From contig CM075188.1 of NCBI GenBank assembly GCA_037577475.1, positions 13,081,501 to 13,145,500 of the forward strand: a stretch of DNA of 64,000 nucleotides. Direction: 5' to 3'. Source of the stretch: Chaunax sp. Z400 (taxonomy: Eukaryota > Chordata > Actinopteri > Lophiiformes > Chaunacidae). This document shows positions 33,711 to 47,042 of this stretch, one piece after another; the first letter of the stretch is position 1, and each line of letters opens with the position of its first letter. Made by a program: the position numbers and the translations under genes. Below the pieces are notes generated by a model. It saw only the letters and a program-made list of their open reading frames with translations, was not told the DNA's origin and searched no databases.

Positions 33711-35408
33711 AAATGGACACCCTATACGTTTAGTCTGGACAGCCTGTCACTCAGCCTCCATCAAGCAGAAAGAGTGAAAGACGGACAAATGCCTATGGAC
33801 AGACGGAGAGGTATAGGCTAATTTGAATGTTAACAAAGGCAACTAGGAAAGTGTGAAAATGACTGAAAATGAAATTGGTGTTAAAACAACATACATGGAC
33901 TCTAAATCAGAAGGAGGAGAACAATTAAGAGAATTTGTAGACAAAAACAGCTCAAGGCCTTTTGGTTTGCTTCTGTTAGATATGCAGCCCTGCATGGGGC
34001 AAATCCAGTGACCTGCAGCGAGAAAGAAAGACAGAGCTTTGGGGGACAAAAGGGGCCATAAGGTAGAGAGAGGAAGTCAAGCTAGCACCGGTGCAGAGTT
34101 GGCATGTCACACATAACATCTGGTGCCTATGGTCCTCTGAGAGGGACGCCACATTGTCCACAGATACGCCTGCAGCTTTACAACCCGAGTTGAGTCACAT
34201 CCCAGCCTATGAATGACAAATACTGAAAGAGACGGTGTGACCTGATCAAATGGCACATCAGGAGAGCACAGCTCCCTGCCGAAACCAAAACCCAGCCTTC
34301 GGGCAGTGCCATCCCAAACAAACCCCTTCTGTGGCTTTCAAAGGGGCACTCAACCAGGAAGTCCTCTGCAGAATCATGGGGGGCATGTCTGAAAAATCAC
34401 CAGCTGGACATTTATGTTTCAAGACAGAAAGAGAGAAAGAAGGCAAGAAACAGATGGGGCATGTGGCGGATTTATGTAGCAGCAGGTTGCATGTGACTCA
34501 GTCTCTCAGGTCTTTTTGATTTGCTTGAATCATCGAGGTATTAACACTTCGTCACTAGCTCTCACACCGTTCACATCATACGTCATTTACGAGGACACAG
34601 TCAGTGCTGAGAGTTGAGTCTGGGAAGTTTTGTATAAAACTCATTCCTGATATCATCTTGACACATCTCATCTTATTCTCTCCCTCTGTAATGTTTTCTT
34701 TGGTCAAAACACACAAGCATAGCATCAGGCTCAGGGAGGAGATTTGAGTAATGTGTCTCTGTTTGTTGATTGTGGCTGTGTGTGTTTGTTTGAGTGTGTG
34801 GTCTGTGGACACTTCATGGAGCAGATGTTCTGATCCCTGTTGGGGGTTCATGACTAGTTAAACATCCTCCTCAGTGCACCATGAGTTTTACAGGAATGTT
34901 TTTTTTTTGGGTTTATGAGAATCTTCCCCTCTCTGTTTGAAAGGCGGAATATTCACTGACTCATTTCCTATTTAGTTTTATTTTCCAGGAATTCCAGCCA
35001 AGATCTTTTCACGGGGCTAATCTCAGTATTGCATCCGCTGCATATCTATTCCTCACCCAGGGAGTTGACAACATCTATCTTATCCAGTTTTTCTTTCCAT
35101 CTCAGTAACAATATCCTTTGTGTTCAAAATACGAACAGCCCAAATCCAATTTGTCATCTTCCCTGGGTGCCTGTCCCTTTATCACACTCACAATTGACTA
35201 TATTTTAAAACGGCTTCTTCACTTTTCTATTTTTCAGTCTAGGTCTTACCTACCTTATCTTTTATTTTTCTGTCACTTATTCTGAGTGCACCACAGTCAG
35301 AAGTGAGGCCCAGGACTGACAGTTGTTTTGTGTGTGTGTTCAATCTATCAAATCACAGTCTGTGTCTCAATCTATCCTTGTCTCACCCCTCTATCTCTGT
35401 CTCTGTAG

Positions 35409-35540
35409 CATCCCAGGTTCAGCGGTGTGTGCCTTTGACATGGAGCAGCTGGCCGGGGTGTTTGATGGGAGGTTCAAGGAGCAGAAATCACCCGAGTCTA
35501 TTTGGACACCTGTTCCAGATGAACTCATCCCAAACCCAAG
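35409..35540 (+). CDS. sema6b: Semaphorin 6B, sema-domain exon 8 of window
   Basis: A 132-base exon; acceptor CTCTGTAG, donor GTAAAA. It encodes IPGSAVCAFDMEQLAGVF and GRFKEQKSPESIWTPVPDEL. CAFD and ESIWTPVP follow SEMA6B; 6A/6D have CAYD and DSTWTPVP (from memory). Confidence 0.95.
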
Positions 35541-36058
35541 GTAAAAATGAATCTAATCATTTTGTGCACCTGTGTTCAGATTGTTATCGGACAGGAAACA
35601 GACTTATGAACATCCTGTTTTCACTCCATCCATAACACTGTTCTATAGGTGAGTTCTGCTGATCATAGCAACGGTTTGATTTGATAACAAACAGAAATAC
35701 ATACCATACAAGTAGCTAAATATTACACTGAGGCCGTATATAGAAACTTCTTCAGTAAACTTAGAGTCACATACTGTAGTTGTGGGGATTTAAAAAAAAA
35801 TTGAACTTGTTCTCTGCAAATCTAACAGCTTGTCTTGACATCATGGAACTAGCTGTTGCTCGCCAGATGCTTCTAATTCCTTTTGATTAGATCAATCTCT
35901 CATTGAAACTGGTGTGGGTTTAAGTCTGAGACATAGACAGTCCAGACTGCTTAATCATACAACCATATTTTACTGAGATCTAAAGTACTCAGAAAAGATT
36001 ATGCTACATTTCCTTTGTACCATCTGCTAATCATATGCTGAAATTTCTATGTCTCCAG
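35541..36058 (+). other. Intron (0.52 kb)
   Basis: Nothing recognised. Confidence 0.8.
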
Positions 36059-36208
36059 ACCCGGTGGCTGTGCTGTTCAAGGTTCCAAGTTTAATTCCTC
36101 TAACTCGTTCCCTGATGAGATGCTCAACTTCGTCAAGACGCATCCGCTAATGGATGAAGCCGTCCCGTCACTCGGGCAGAGACCCTGGATAGTCAGAACC
36201 ATGGTCAG
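36059..36208 (+). CDS. sema6b: Semaphorin 6B, sema-domain exon 9 of window
   Basis: A 150-base exon; acceptor GTCTCCAG, donor GTGAGT. It encodes PGGCAVQGSKFNSSNSFPDE then MLNFVKTHPLMDEAVPSLG and the conserved RTMVR end. NSS is an N-glycosylation sequon. Class 6 semaphorins usually have two adjacent Cys at the PGCC position; here the first is Gly (GGC codon). Confidence 0.93.
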
Positions 36209-37570
36209 GTGAGTCTGTACTCGGACAGGCAGTGGAACACAAAACAAAATCACAAAATGTTATTACAGCATATCATGCCCTGGTTTTATTACAATACAAT
36301 CTTCAATAATAGCAAATAAAACATATAAAGGTTTTTAATGACTATGTTTCGGTACTCAGAGCACTTACAGGCAGGGAGAGATTGAAGTTGTGGTTTTATG
36401 TTGAAAAAAGTCAAACCACACCTGAGACTCAGGATGCAAACCTTTGTCTCTGTTGTCAAACTTCTTTTGCATGCCAGCCATCTATCCTCCATCACCTCAT
36501 ATCACCTCCACATGACTTCTGATTGGTACTAAAACTTTCCACTCCCTACTGAAAGAATTGAACATAATATTTCATATCAAGAAATATTTTTTCAAGACAT
36601 ACTTGGCAATACAAACTAGTCATATTTTATAATCGACTAATACATAATTTCTTCAACAAAAGAAGGATGTTCAAACAGTCGCAGCCACTAAATAATTTGT
36701 TTGTTCGTGTTTTGATAGAAACTGGAATTGTTGAGTTTAGTAAATATTCTCTCAACTCACCGTTTCAAGTCAGTAGAGTTCAAAATGTCATAAGAATTTA
36801 TTTGATCAGTTCTGAAAGTGACTGAAAATTAAAAGTGGAGCTTTAAAGCTGACTGAATTCATATATTTTGATTAATTATGGAATCAAATATGAGTTGACC
36901 TCACTAAATTATGATTTATATTGTCAGAGACAGGGTTGCAGAGATACATAGATATACTGTATACCAACCACCATGGTCTGTCTCTTTGGGCTGCGGACTC
37001 CTTCTGTTTAAGTTATCCTGGTTTGATGTTGAAGCCTGAGATAGCAGACAAGCAGCTGTAGCACATCACGTCTCACATAAATGCATGCATTCCTCTCTCT
37101 CTCTCCACTGTCTACTGTATGAGTCCCACTGACGACCAGCCGCCAGAGAATTGAGGAGAATGGATGTATGAGGAATATTAAACACCCAGCACAACATGGC
37201 TTGTATTCTCGTCTGTTGACTCAAACACACGGGACTGTGTGTAGTTCAGCAACACTTCAGCTATTGTTTCAAGTTGTGCCCATTTATTTGACTGATATTA
37301 TTAATGGCTGAACGTCTGGCATAATTAGTTTATTATGCAAATCTGATGTGCATTTTCTTCTCTGTGGAATTCATTTCATTTTGAAGTGACTCATGAAAAA
37401 ATTCCATTTAATGATTTAAATTCACAAGAGTCCCTATTATACACCTAAACCCATCAGTTGTAATGCATTTAAATAATAAACTTGCCTCCTTTTAGCCTTC
37501 ATAGAAGTAAAATCCCAAATGAGCCACACAGCTCTGTATTATTAATGCAATGCTCTATATCTATCTGCAG
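36209..37570 (+). other. Intron (1.36 kb)
   Basis: Nothing recognised beyond AT-rich intron sequence and a short (CT)n run near 37094. Confidence 0.8.
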
Positions 37571-37750
37571 ATACCAACTGAATAAGATAGTGGTGGATGC
37601 AGAAGCCGGGCCTTATAGGAACCGGACTGTTCTGTTCCTCGGGTCGAGCAGAGGGACCATCCTCAAGTTCCTCATTATGCCCAACCAGGACAACACAGTC
37701 ACCAGTAGTAACGTCTTCCTGGAGGAACTGGAGGGATTCAACCCTGATAG
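37571..37750 (+). CDS. sema6b: Semaphorin 6B, sema-domain exon 10 of window
   Basis: A 180-base exon; acceptor ATCTGCAG, donor GTAAGA, split Arg codons on both sides. It encodes YQLNKIVVDAEAGPYRNRTV, LFLGSSRGTILKFL and VFLEELEGFNPDR. NRT is an N-glycosylation sequon aligned with NQT of SEMA6B. This is one of the last propeller blades. Confidence 0.95.
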
Positions 37751-40409
37751 GTAAGACATCAAAGTCAACAGAAAGGAAATGGATGTAAATTTTGAGCTGT
37801 TAAAAAAAATAAACTTTTTTTTGGGAATGCGTTTATTTGTTTTCTTGCTGATAAGTAAATGACAAGCTTCATTCCACCCTCATGTCTATAGAAGAAGATG
37901 AAACAGCTAGCCTGGCTCTTTCTAAAGTCAAAAGGTAACTAAAGTCACCTACAAGAGTCGCTAAAGCTCTGATATCCAGTCTGTCTAATCTCTATGAAAA
38001 TGTAAATGTAAATATTTCACATTGAGGCTTGGCAGAGGTATGCCAGATTGTTTTTTCCAGTAACCCCTAGGCTCTTGTCACCATTGTGATGTGTTTGATG
38101 GCATGTTAATTAGTGAGCTGTTTTTTTTTATGGCATTTGACAGAGCCAGGCTATACTGTTCCCTCATTTCCAGTATATATGCTATGCTAAGCTAACCAGC
38201 TGCTGACCTTACCACATATTTTTAGTGTACAGCCATAAGAGTGGTGCCAGTCTTCTCATCTAACTCAGTGCACTTCTTGTGAAAAAACACCCAAAAGTAG
38301 GGATAGCAGCACTCCAATGTTATAGATGCAAGACTTTGTGCTCAGTTTCACATTTTTTATTTAGGCTGGCTTACACATTTCGGCAAAGTGCCTTCATCAG
38401 AGCATCATCTCTGCATTTCTTGTATTTCCCAAAATATCAGAGCTATTCCTTTATATAAACCTGTGGAGTTAGACAGCTCGATTTATAATATAGGGGAGGC
38501 AAGGAAAGGGTTAAATGAAGTCTATGGTTGATGTATGCACAGCAAAGGAGCTGGTGGTGAGAAGCGTTACCAAAGTGGAAAAAAGCATGACATGTCCTTG
38601 AAGAAATTGCACGTCCTGAATCGTAGAGAAAACCTCACTGATTCTTTGAGAGATACACATGTTTGTGCAAGTGCTGAGATGATACAACCCTGTGCAGGCA
38701 ATACAAATAGGGCAAACAGAAAAGAAACGAAGTGGAGGCTAATTTTATGATTATCAGGAAGATCTGCTAATGAGGTTGAGACATACTGCATAATGGAAAC
38801 ACATCTGAAAATAATGAAATGATGATAAAATCACATTGTCCTTAATCTCAACAGAAATGACAAAATGTCAGGAAAAATTTGCCCTTATCTTCAGTCTGAA
38901 GCTAAATTACATTAAATATCTGGATCGTGACAAAAGATTGAAGTGGACTGGGCTTCTTGTAAGCTCTTTAATTAGCATTTTGTAGGGCGCAGGCAGCTTT
39001 GAGATTTCCCTGCATTTCCATCACTATGTAATGATTGCTGGGTACAAAGACTGTTCCTTTTTCATTTTCGGTTTTGTTCTTTGTTGAGATACGGTGTTCC
39101 ACACGGTGCACATATGCAGACAGCTTCGGCTGGTGATTAGGCTAATGAGAGATATTTTAAAAACAATCTACATGTTTCTAAACACTAGTTTCTAAAGTGG
39201 TTGCTCTGCTCCCTGATATATACATGCCATTTTCTGGTTGGCGGAGAAGGATCAATCCATGAACCAACTAGCTGGAAACACACTTCATTCCTACAGCAGA
39301 GTCCAATTTGAATCAGAATCCAACATGTTTACACTGTGTCACTTTCATTTTAGTAATGCATTCCTTCCTTCCCCAGCCCCTACCCCATACACACACCAAT
39401 TTGTGTCACGACTTATTTTTCTGCTTCAGCGTTGAAAAATAAGGGATACTGATGGCAAGTGAAATGAGAGGACTGTGTTTTAAATGAGTTGTTGTGGACC
39501 GGTGCCCAGTGTTTACTGGATAATTTGGTGAGCATGGTGATCCCAACAGGAGGTCAGTGACAGTCCAGCTATCACAACAGGCATCCAGCTAATCAGGAGA
39601 CAGAGCATGGCCACAACTGTTTTTTTATGCTCCAGGCCAGGCCACCCCCAACCTCACCTTGCATACACCAGACAAAGCTATTTCTTGTGCCTTGTGGTAA
39701 TAATCTCCAGGGTACACAGGAGAAGAGCTGCTAACACAGTCACAGCACAAATGAAATCACTGGTTAGGCTGTTTGCCATAATGAATCTGAAAGAGAGGCA
39801 ACCCTAATAGAGCCTATATCTTCTTCACTTTTCTCTCCCTAATCTTGCTCCTGTGTTATTTTCTTTTCCCAGCTTCCTATGATATTGTCTGTGAGGAATG
39901 ATAAAAACAGCCTGGCCTTATCAGAATGATAGATTCTTTTTAATGACTCCGGTTCTGCTGCAATGTTATTACCATAAAGCATCGAGATACCACTGGTGCA
40001 TGAGTGCACATGTGCATAAAAAGGCATAAATCCGCTGCACAGAGGCAGGTTGGGGCCGGCGGTTGTGGCTTTAAGTGCCGATTAGAACCAATTAGGTTCC
40101 TGGTTGCTATTTTTTGATGACCAGCCGACCTTTCAAACATTTTCAATTGGTTCAGAGCATTATTTGGATTGACACCGAAAAATCTGGCTACACAAATTGG
40201 CCTCTCATCCCTTTTACTTTTTTTATGGCTTTTTTAAAACTGTTTATGTTTGGTTGTGTTACACATTGAGTCATGAGAAATGTTTGTTACATGTTGTAAT
40301 AGTCAGATGGCGGTAAGAGGTTTAATCTGCAGTCTGGTAATTGAAATTACCTAATGCATTTTTGTTTTTTTGTTTATATGTGTTGCCTATTTGTAATATG
40401 TGTGTGCAG
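37751..40409 (+). other. Intron (2.66 kb)
   Basis: It holds a composite fish repeat (about 37850-38455). The rest shows nothing recognisable. Confidence 0.8.
38120..38455. repeat. Composite fish intronic repeat
   Basis: GACAGAGCCAGGCTATACTG, GCTAAGCTAACCAGCTGCTG and ATAAGAGTGGTGCCAGTCTT are successive blocks of one common fish repeat. Its end, TTTCCCAAAATATCAGAGCTATTCCT, appears only at 38425-38453. The piece between (about 38283-38425, with TTCGGCAAAGTGCCTTCATCAGAGC) looks like another repeat inserted in it. Families recalled, not searched; a related earlier part may reach back to about 37850. Confidence 0.45.
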
Positions 40410-40550
40410 GTGTGCTGAAGACTCTCCACAGGCCAGGCAGCTGTTGTCTCTGACTCTGGACCGGGTGAGCCACACGCTGCTCCTTGCCTTCCCCTCCTGT
40501 GTGGTCAGAGTACCAGTGGCTCGATGCCAGCTCTACTCCCGATGCATGAA
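40410..40550 (+). CDS. sema6b: Semaphorin 6B, end of sema domain and start of PSI, exon 11 of window
   Basis: A 141-base exon; acceptor GTGTGCAG, donor GTAAGT. It encodes the variable CAEDSPQARQLLSLTLDRVS stretch, then AFPSCVVRVPVARCQLYSRC. VVRVPVARCQ-YS-CMKNC is nearly identical to SEMA6B and is where the propeller passes to the Cys-rich PSI domain. Confidence 0.95.
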
Positions 40551-40911
40551 GTAAGTCTGTGCAAAATACTGTACAGGAAGATAGCAGGGCAGCATAACAA
40601 GAAGTTACATGACCATTCAAAAGCCATCTGGCCTTCACAAGTGTTCTTGAGCCAGATACTGTGAGTCGCTATTCTGCAGCTGAACTGAATTTCCTTAAAT
40701 AACAACCATACTGCAATTTAATAAAAACTGTCTCTGTGTCCTTGAGCAAAGTGATAATCGGGTAACTGCTGTATAATATTTAAATTAGTCAAAATGCAAT
40801 AAAATGTGGCTGTAAAATGGGAGAAAATCTAATAAAGAGTCTGTTAGTGTAGTACAGTACATCACCATTAAAAATACGGCTTTATTATTACCTTAGCCAG
40901 CAATTTATTAT

Positions 40912-40986
40912 ATGTGTGTGTGTATGTATATATATATATATAAAGCTAATCGCAATAATTTCGATAAAAGACTTATCAAAATTAAT

Positions 40987-41020
<34 letters not shown>
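40912..41020. repeat. (TG)n(TA)n and (CA)n microsatellites
   Basis: A TG/TA tract at 40912-40942 and a CA tract at 40988-41020 flank about 45 bases that include CGCAATAATTTCGATAAAAG. TG on one side and CA on the other make the pair an inverted repeat. Confidence 0.85.
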
Positions 41021-41230
41021 GGGCCCATATACAAGGGGCCATGACCCACCCTACTCTGCCTCTGATTGGCTAGTGCTTGTTGCCTTGGTGGATTTGGGTT
41101 GTTTAAGTTTAGCCATGAGGAGTGATGTTTGGTTAGGGTCAGGGTAAGAGTATCAGGGTAATATTAGTATATCATCACTTGTAATCTGGTATAGTTTGAG
41201 ATATAATCAGTAGTTGATGTGTTAACATAT
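41021..41230. repeat. Probable dispersed fish repeat
   Basis: The block GGGGCCATGACCCACCCTAC followed by CTCTGCCTCTGATTGGCTAG is recalled as recurrent in fish genomes. No terminal repeats or coding capacity were recognised. Confidence 0.35.
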
Positions 41231-41530
41231 CATTCAATTTAGCTCTATAGTTTTAAAAAAAGGGATTATATTTCATCTCTTCATCCACCATTTATAAAAT
41301 GATGAGAAGCTCCAGCAGAGTAGCTCATTTTGTTTTTCTGGCAGCTCACCAGTAGGAATGTGTGTTCTCTCATTCCAAGACAATTTCTTCTGGGAGACAA
41401 TAAAGAAACCTTAACCCTAACTTAATCTGAGTGTAAAGCAGGGTATTTCTTTGAGTGACTAACCTGAGTCCACTAAAAAGATGCACATATTCAAAGTAAT
41501 AATATTTCACATGTAAACACCCATAGAAGG

Positions 41531-41531
<1 letters not shown>

Positions 41532-41568
<37 letters not shown>
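41532..41568. repeat. (TC)n microsatellite
   Basis: About 18 uninterrupted TC units. Confidence 0.95.
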
Positions 41569-41572
<4 letters not shown>

Positions 41573-43122
41573 GCACTCTCATAGAGTCATGATGCCTGTG
41601 GCTGTGGCCTGTTAGGGTCCACCGACACGCTAACACAAACAAACACACACACCAGCACATCAGGCATGCAGCTTGTTTAATGGACCAGGTGAGTCATACA
41701 AGCGTGTAATAAGAGCACACATGCTTCCTAAGGTGTGTTTAGCATGTGTGCATTTATGGGTTTAGATGAGAGTTAATGTTCTGTATGTGATTATGTTTGA
41801 GGTTTCTTAGTCACGCTTCAGCAGCATGAGGTCTACTTTTTAACCTTTGTGAGTGTCTCTAGTTCTACAGCACTGGAAATTATTCACTGGAATCATACAG
41901 TGAAATATGGTGATAAAATATACACTTTATCTCCTCTATTAAATTCCTTTAGTTCTCACTGCAGGCATGAGCCTGGCCAGGCATGGATGTAAATTTGACT
42001 GCTTGGCAGTGTCATGCAACCACAAGGTAGTAATTAATAATTCAACATTTAACAGTAACGGGTCTGCTTTCTGGCACATACAGTCACTGATGAACCTTTT
42101 ATCCTCATTTAACCCCATGCACAGACCCATCATTAAAAAGTCATGTTGTGCAGTTAAGCACTGAGCAATCCCACCGCACATCATTAAATCTGAGATTTAC
42201 ATATCAACAACAAATAAGCCCTCTCAGACTACTCGATGCCCCCACTAACGCTTTTCTTTTTAAAAAAAATAAATCACAGGTTTTAAATTGATTCCCTTGT
42301 TTTTAGGCACATATTGATCTTTACCCATGACACTAGTGCAGTAAAAAAAAAAAAAAAACTTACATTAGTAATGACTCAGATAAACAAGTCATTCTCATTT
42401 TCTAATCAGCATTGCATCATCATTATGTAACATCATTATTATGTAACATCATTATTATGTATCTGTAAGAGATGGAGTTGAAAGGCATCTCCGTTATGAA
42501 CCAAGTGGTCTTAAATTAAAATGCAAACTGCAAGCAGCATTGACAAACTGTGGATGTAATGAATCATTTCTTAAGTTGTTGCACATAAAGGTGCTCCTGG
42601 ACAGACAGCTTTTAAATTCCAGAATGTTGTTTTGATTTCCTAGAACTATATACGGGTAAAAAAAAAAAAATATATCCTTAGTCTTAAATCCACTTACAAG
42701 ATTTTTCCAGAGCGTCCTCTGAAGCTTTGTCCAACTGCTGTTTTCCATTGTCAACAATTAACTTTTGCGTTCGTCTAAGTCTAAAGATTCATGTCGCAGT
42801 TTCAGAAATGATCATGTAAAAGACTAACATTCATGTAGCTGATGGTTTAAAATGTGCAAAAGTCGTCAGTATGAGACATGATGAGATATCTACTTCCTAG
42901 TATGAGTCTAGTATGGACTAAATGGCTTCAATTAATTAATAATGGAAATAAACAAATTGGAGCTCTTATACTTCATGTTGTAAATTGGTGTAGTGTGTCT
43001 TTATGTTGAAATCAATATGAAGTGAATCAGTATTTAACTTGTAAGCTACATCAGAGGGCTTTTAATCGACATAGACATCATTGTAGCTTCGAGCTGTTAA
43101 ATAAATGTTTGTCTCTCTGCAG

Positions 43123-43200
43123 GAACTGCATTGCCTCCAGGGACCCTTACTGTGGATGGACCAGAGGAAGCACCTGCTCTTTCCTCAGACCTGGGACCAG
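43123..43200 (+). CDS. sema6b: Semaphorin 6B, PSI-domain exon 12 of window
   Basis: A 78-base exon; acceptor CTCTGCAG, donor GTATGA. It encodes NCIASRDPYCGWTRGSTCSF and LRPGTR. DPYCGW is the hallmark of the PSI domain, and the Cys spacing fits its disulfide core. Confidence 0.95.
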
Positions 43201-45956
43201 GTATGACACTTATTTCCACCACTATAATACACACACTGGTTGATACAGGATTCAGTCCCTAATCTATCCTACTTTACCCTACCTGTCGCTCTTCTGACAC
43301 TCTGTCTGGTTTATTCTTTGTCTGTCTTTAAGACTTTCGTTTTGTTATGATTCTTTTACTCTTTCGTGTCTCTCATGCTTATCTCTCTGACGACATACCT
43401 ACCAGACCACCCATAGAATTGTCCCATGTATTATTTATGTGATCTAGAAGCCCTTGGTTCTATCTGTGGCTATAACGTATGACTAACACATGTGCCCTCT
43501 TTAACTTGTCACATACAGTGTGCTCTGTGTGCACTTAATGATTTAAGATGTCTGCTGCTACTCTGTCACTTTGCTTTTCATCAAGCGGTGGCCATAAAAC
43601 ACGGTCTAAGTGCAAAGTTGCGTGTTTGTTTCTCTGTTGCGTAACATTATCAGCGTTACGCACTTGTGTCCAGACAGTGTCTGGGAGGTTGTGAATGTAA
43701 GAGAATGCCTGTTTGTTTGACCTCCTTATTCTTCTGCTACTGAATCACGGCTGTGTCCTGACAGCTCACCTCCAGTCACGGCTGCTTCACGGAGGTGAAG
43801 TCATACCTGTCTTTACTCAGCTTGCTTATTGAATTAGGGCTTCGAAACAAAGGTGTAGTGCCAGCAGAACAGACAACATGGGCCTTAAGGAGCACCTCAG
43901 GCTGCTTTCTTATACTATTAAAGGTCTCTGCGTTGGTCCTGAATTGATTTACCAAGGAAGGTCAACTCGGCAATTGATTTTGCATTGAGTTACTCTGGAT
44001 TTCCTCTTTGAGGACTAATGCAGCCTCTCTTTGCAAACTGATGCCGGAGGAGACCTCAGACGTTATATAATGTTTGATTGCAGTTTGGGCAGTTTCCGTG
44101 GAAAAGAAGTTTTATATTTTCAATGAAGGTAATTGTTGTGGTTGTTACCTAAGAGGAAGGTTGGTTTTAATGTTGGTGTATATTGAGGTTTTCTCTTTTT
44201 CTTTTTGTTCCCTGCTATTATTGTAAGCTACAGCTTAACAAGGTGATACAGAAAATCTTTACCTTTTTTAGCTTTTTGCCAGTATATGGTGACAAAGAGA
44301 CTATTCATTACTTACGTTTATTACAAGCCTGTAATTTCAAATGCTTATCTATACTTTTACTCATTTGTTTCAACCATTTATCTTTAACTTTTATCTAATT
44401 GTTTCAACTTGTCTTCTTACTTTTTAACTATTTCACCAGTGGCCTATAAGCACAAGATTCCCAATCAGTAACCCTTGTTGGGAATCATTATTGGAAAAAC
44501 TGTCTACAGCACCCAACATGAATAAACAACTTGACTTTATCACTTCTTTTACAATGAAGTCTTTAGCCTCTGAGTCATAGTAAACAATAAACCATGCACA
44601 CACACTCGCAGTTCCACAGGCAAAGCTAATGTATACAAAGTAAATAAGCCACAGTCCGTGAGAGGCAGTCAGCTGCACACAAACCATTTTTCTTTATTAA
44701 GATGACAACCACTGAAGTTTCACCGTGCACATTTGCCACTGTGATTTCTAGGCATTAAAAGCGTAAATGTTGGCTGCCTGAGCCTTTAGTTAATTGAGAA
44801 GTACTGGCTTCTCATTCATAAGTCCAAATAAGCCTTTTGCTGCACGCTTAAGTAATTTGAGCTTTGGTTCCTTCAAGGTTCTTTGTAACCCAAACAGTGA
44901 CCCAATGTCACATCACTTTTTGTTAAGCCATGACCTTCAAAAGTGTCGTTAGTGGTTTTGAATGACTCATCACCAGAAAAGATACAGCAAAGTAACATAT
45001 TGGAAAATCAAAACATTCATATCAAGATTGTAAAGATCTTCTTTTCTAGGTAAACAAGATATCAGTGTTCAAAACATCCTTGATACCCTGAAGGTTTATA
45101 ATCTTAAATAATCACTGATCAATCTAAATGTTCCTAAAGCTCTGCTGCCAATTTCTTAAGGTAAATCTAAAGTGTTTGTCACGTGTCTCTGGTAATTATA
45201 CCTCGTTAAAAATGTGTCCCGATAAGATCATGCATTAAAGTCAAAGGATTTTTTGGTTATATTATTTGTTCATGTTATAAAACGTTGTTTTATAAAGGAA
45301 TAGCTTATAAATGTACTGACTTCCATGCTAACAGTTAGATGGTGCCGGGCCAAGAAAGGCTGAGTTGTTGCACAGTTTAATTTAAATCACAGGAATTTCC
45401 AATCACAACCGACTCATATAATTGAACTCTGTATTCAATACACACACAGAGACACACAAACACACACAGTCTGACCTTTGTAACTCAGTGCTGCTTTCCT
45501 TGATATGAGCCATGATTAAGAGCAGTTGTGTTTTTCTTTGTGAGCACCTGGTCTCTGTGCTGTTCTCATTTCCTCTGTTTCCTCACCTCATCATACGTAA
45601 TTGTCCTCTGAGTTTTCCCTACTTCCCTGTCGCCCGATTGGGAAATGAGTTTTAAAGCGGTGGGATAAAATTGTAGAAATAAGATATGTCGTAGTTTCTG
45701 CAGAATGATAGAATGACGTTTTGTTGAGCATTCCCTTGAATATTTTTTGGGGGTCTAATGTGTTTTTCGTAAAACTGATTTGGTGGTCTTATGATATATT
45801 TTTAAAAGCCTTCCACCTTAAGCTACATAATGACTAAATGACTAAAACAGATTTTCTCAAAACTTCTCCAACTCCCTCACACTTGAATACATGCAGCCCT
45901 ATTCAAACAACCTATAGCACATGGTCTAAAGTGCATGAAAGAACTGCTGCTCTGCT

Positions 45957-45957
45957 C

Positions 45958-46002
<45 letters not shown>
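45957..46002. repeat. (TTA)n microsatellite
   Basis: About 15 TTA units. Confidence 0.95.
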
Positions 46003-46005
<3 letters not shown>

Positions 46006-46145
46006 GCATGCCTTTGTGTTGTTTTGTGTGCTTGAATTGTATCATGCTGCTAAACTAAGAGCTGCTAAATTGCCTTTCATTGTTCTGCAACAATGACAAT
46101 AAAGCTCTCTATTCTATTCTATTCTTTTCTATTCTATTCTATTCA
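46003..46145 (+). mobile_element. Possible 3' end of a non-LTR retrotransposon with (TATTC)n tail
   Basis: The sequence ACAATGACAATAAAGCTCTC followed by ATTCT units is typical of the 3' ends of fish L2/CR1-type LINEs and of SINEs sharing their tails. Only the last part is present, as with 5'-truncated insertions. Family not certain. Confidence 0.4.
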
Positions 46146-47042
46146 TTTTGATGGTTAAATGACACATGATGTGGGCACAGATCAAGATACAAGGTGGAAA
46201 ATGTATCTTTTAATTATTTATAGATTTGTTTTGGGCACAACATAACCAATCAGAGAATCAATTTGCTTGCTGGGTTTGGTTCCTGGCTGAATCAGTCAAA
46301 ATGACCTCTAGCATTAGTTGCATGGCGAGCTAAGCAAACGGTAATTGTCTAATAGACTAATAGCAGCTACACCAAGTTAAAGCCATCTATTCTATTAAGG
46401 AAATTGAATAAAATACAAGAGAGTTCAGGCAGAGCAGCCTGAGGACATCAGAGGGAAAACCAGAAAATATTTTCTCCATTACATGATTACTGTATTTTGT
46501 ACAGCAATCATGACGTCCTGCCTCCTGAAACACTTTATCCCTCTGGCATGAAATCATGCTGCTTAAAGTTATGGCTTGATGGGTGGGCGACATGATATTA
46601 TTGCTTGAAATTGCCTGGTTCAATACTTCATATTTTGTTTTCCAAGAAAATATGTAAGCTTTGGCCCGTGGCATTTGTTTTTACACCATAAATATCTAAT
46701 GTGAAGACAAGCATGCTGACCTAGAAGTATCTGCAAGTCAGTGCATTAATTAGCTTAATTAAAGAACTCGCAGGCATAAGTGGCAATCTTGAAATAATAA
46801 CGGTTATTAATGCAGGACATTAGCTCTCAAGGTCCACTTGAGATCTTCTTCTGTTTTTTTTTTATGTACTTTGTCAAGATAAAAACAAAGAGAGAGAGAT
46901 ATATCCTCCCTTGTAACTTGTCCTCTTCTGTACCATCGAGATAGTTTTCCTCTATCTGATTGGATCTGTGCTGTGTGTCACTGGCCGAGCTGCTATGCCT
47001 CTGTGTCTTCTGATTAATGGCCGTGTCTCCTCTGCTCTGCAG

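Larger units (their letters stand above)
28594..35408 (+). other. Long intron (6.8 kb)
   Basis: The two neighbouring exons join in one Ser codon with no missing residues. It contains several dispersed repeats (28690-29590, 30360-30730, 33005-33045), a (CA)n tract at 31502-31577, and a GC-richer block at about 33400-33710 of unknown nature. Confidence 0.85.
40551..43122 (+). other. Intron (2.57 kb)
   Basis: It contains (TG)n/(TA)n at 40912-40942, (CA)n at 40988-41020, a probable fish repeat at 41021-41230, and (TC)n at 41532-41568. No missing exon is required. Confidence 0.85.
43201..47042 (+). other. Intron (3.84 kb)
   Basis: It contains a weak block of TTACTTTTAGCTAACT-like units (44340-44440), a (TTA)n tract and a LINE-like 3' tail (45957-46145). 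No exon is missing between the flanking PSI pieces. Confidence 0.8.
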
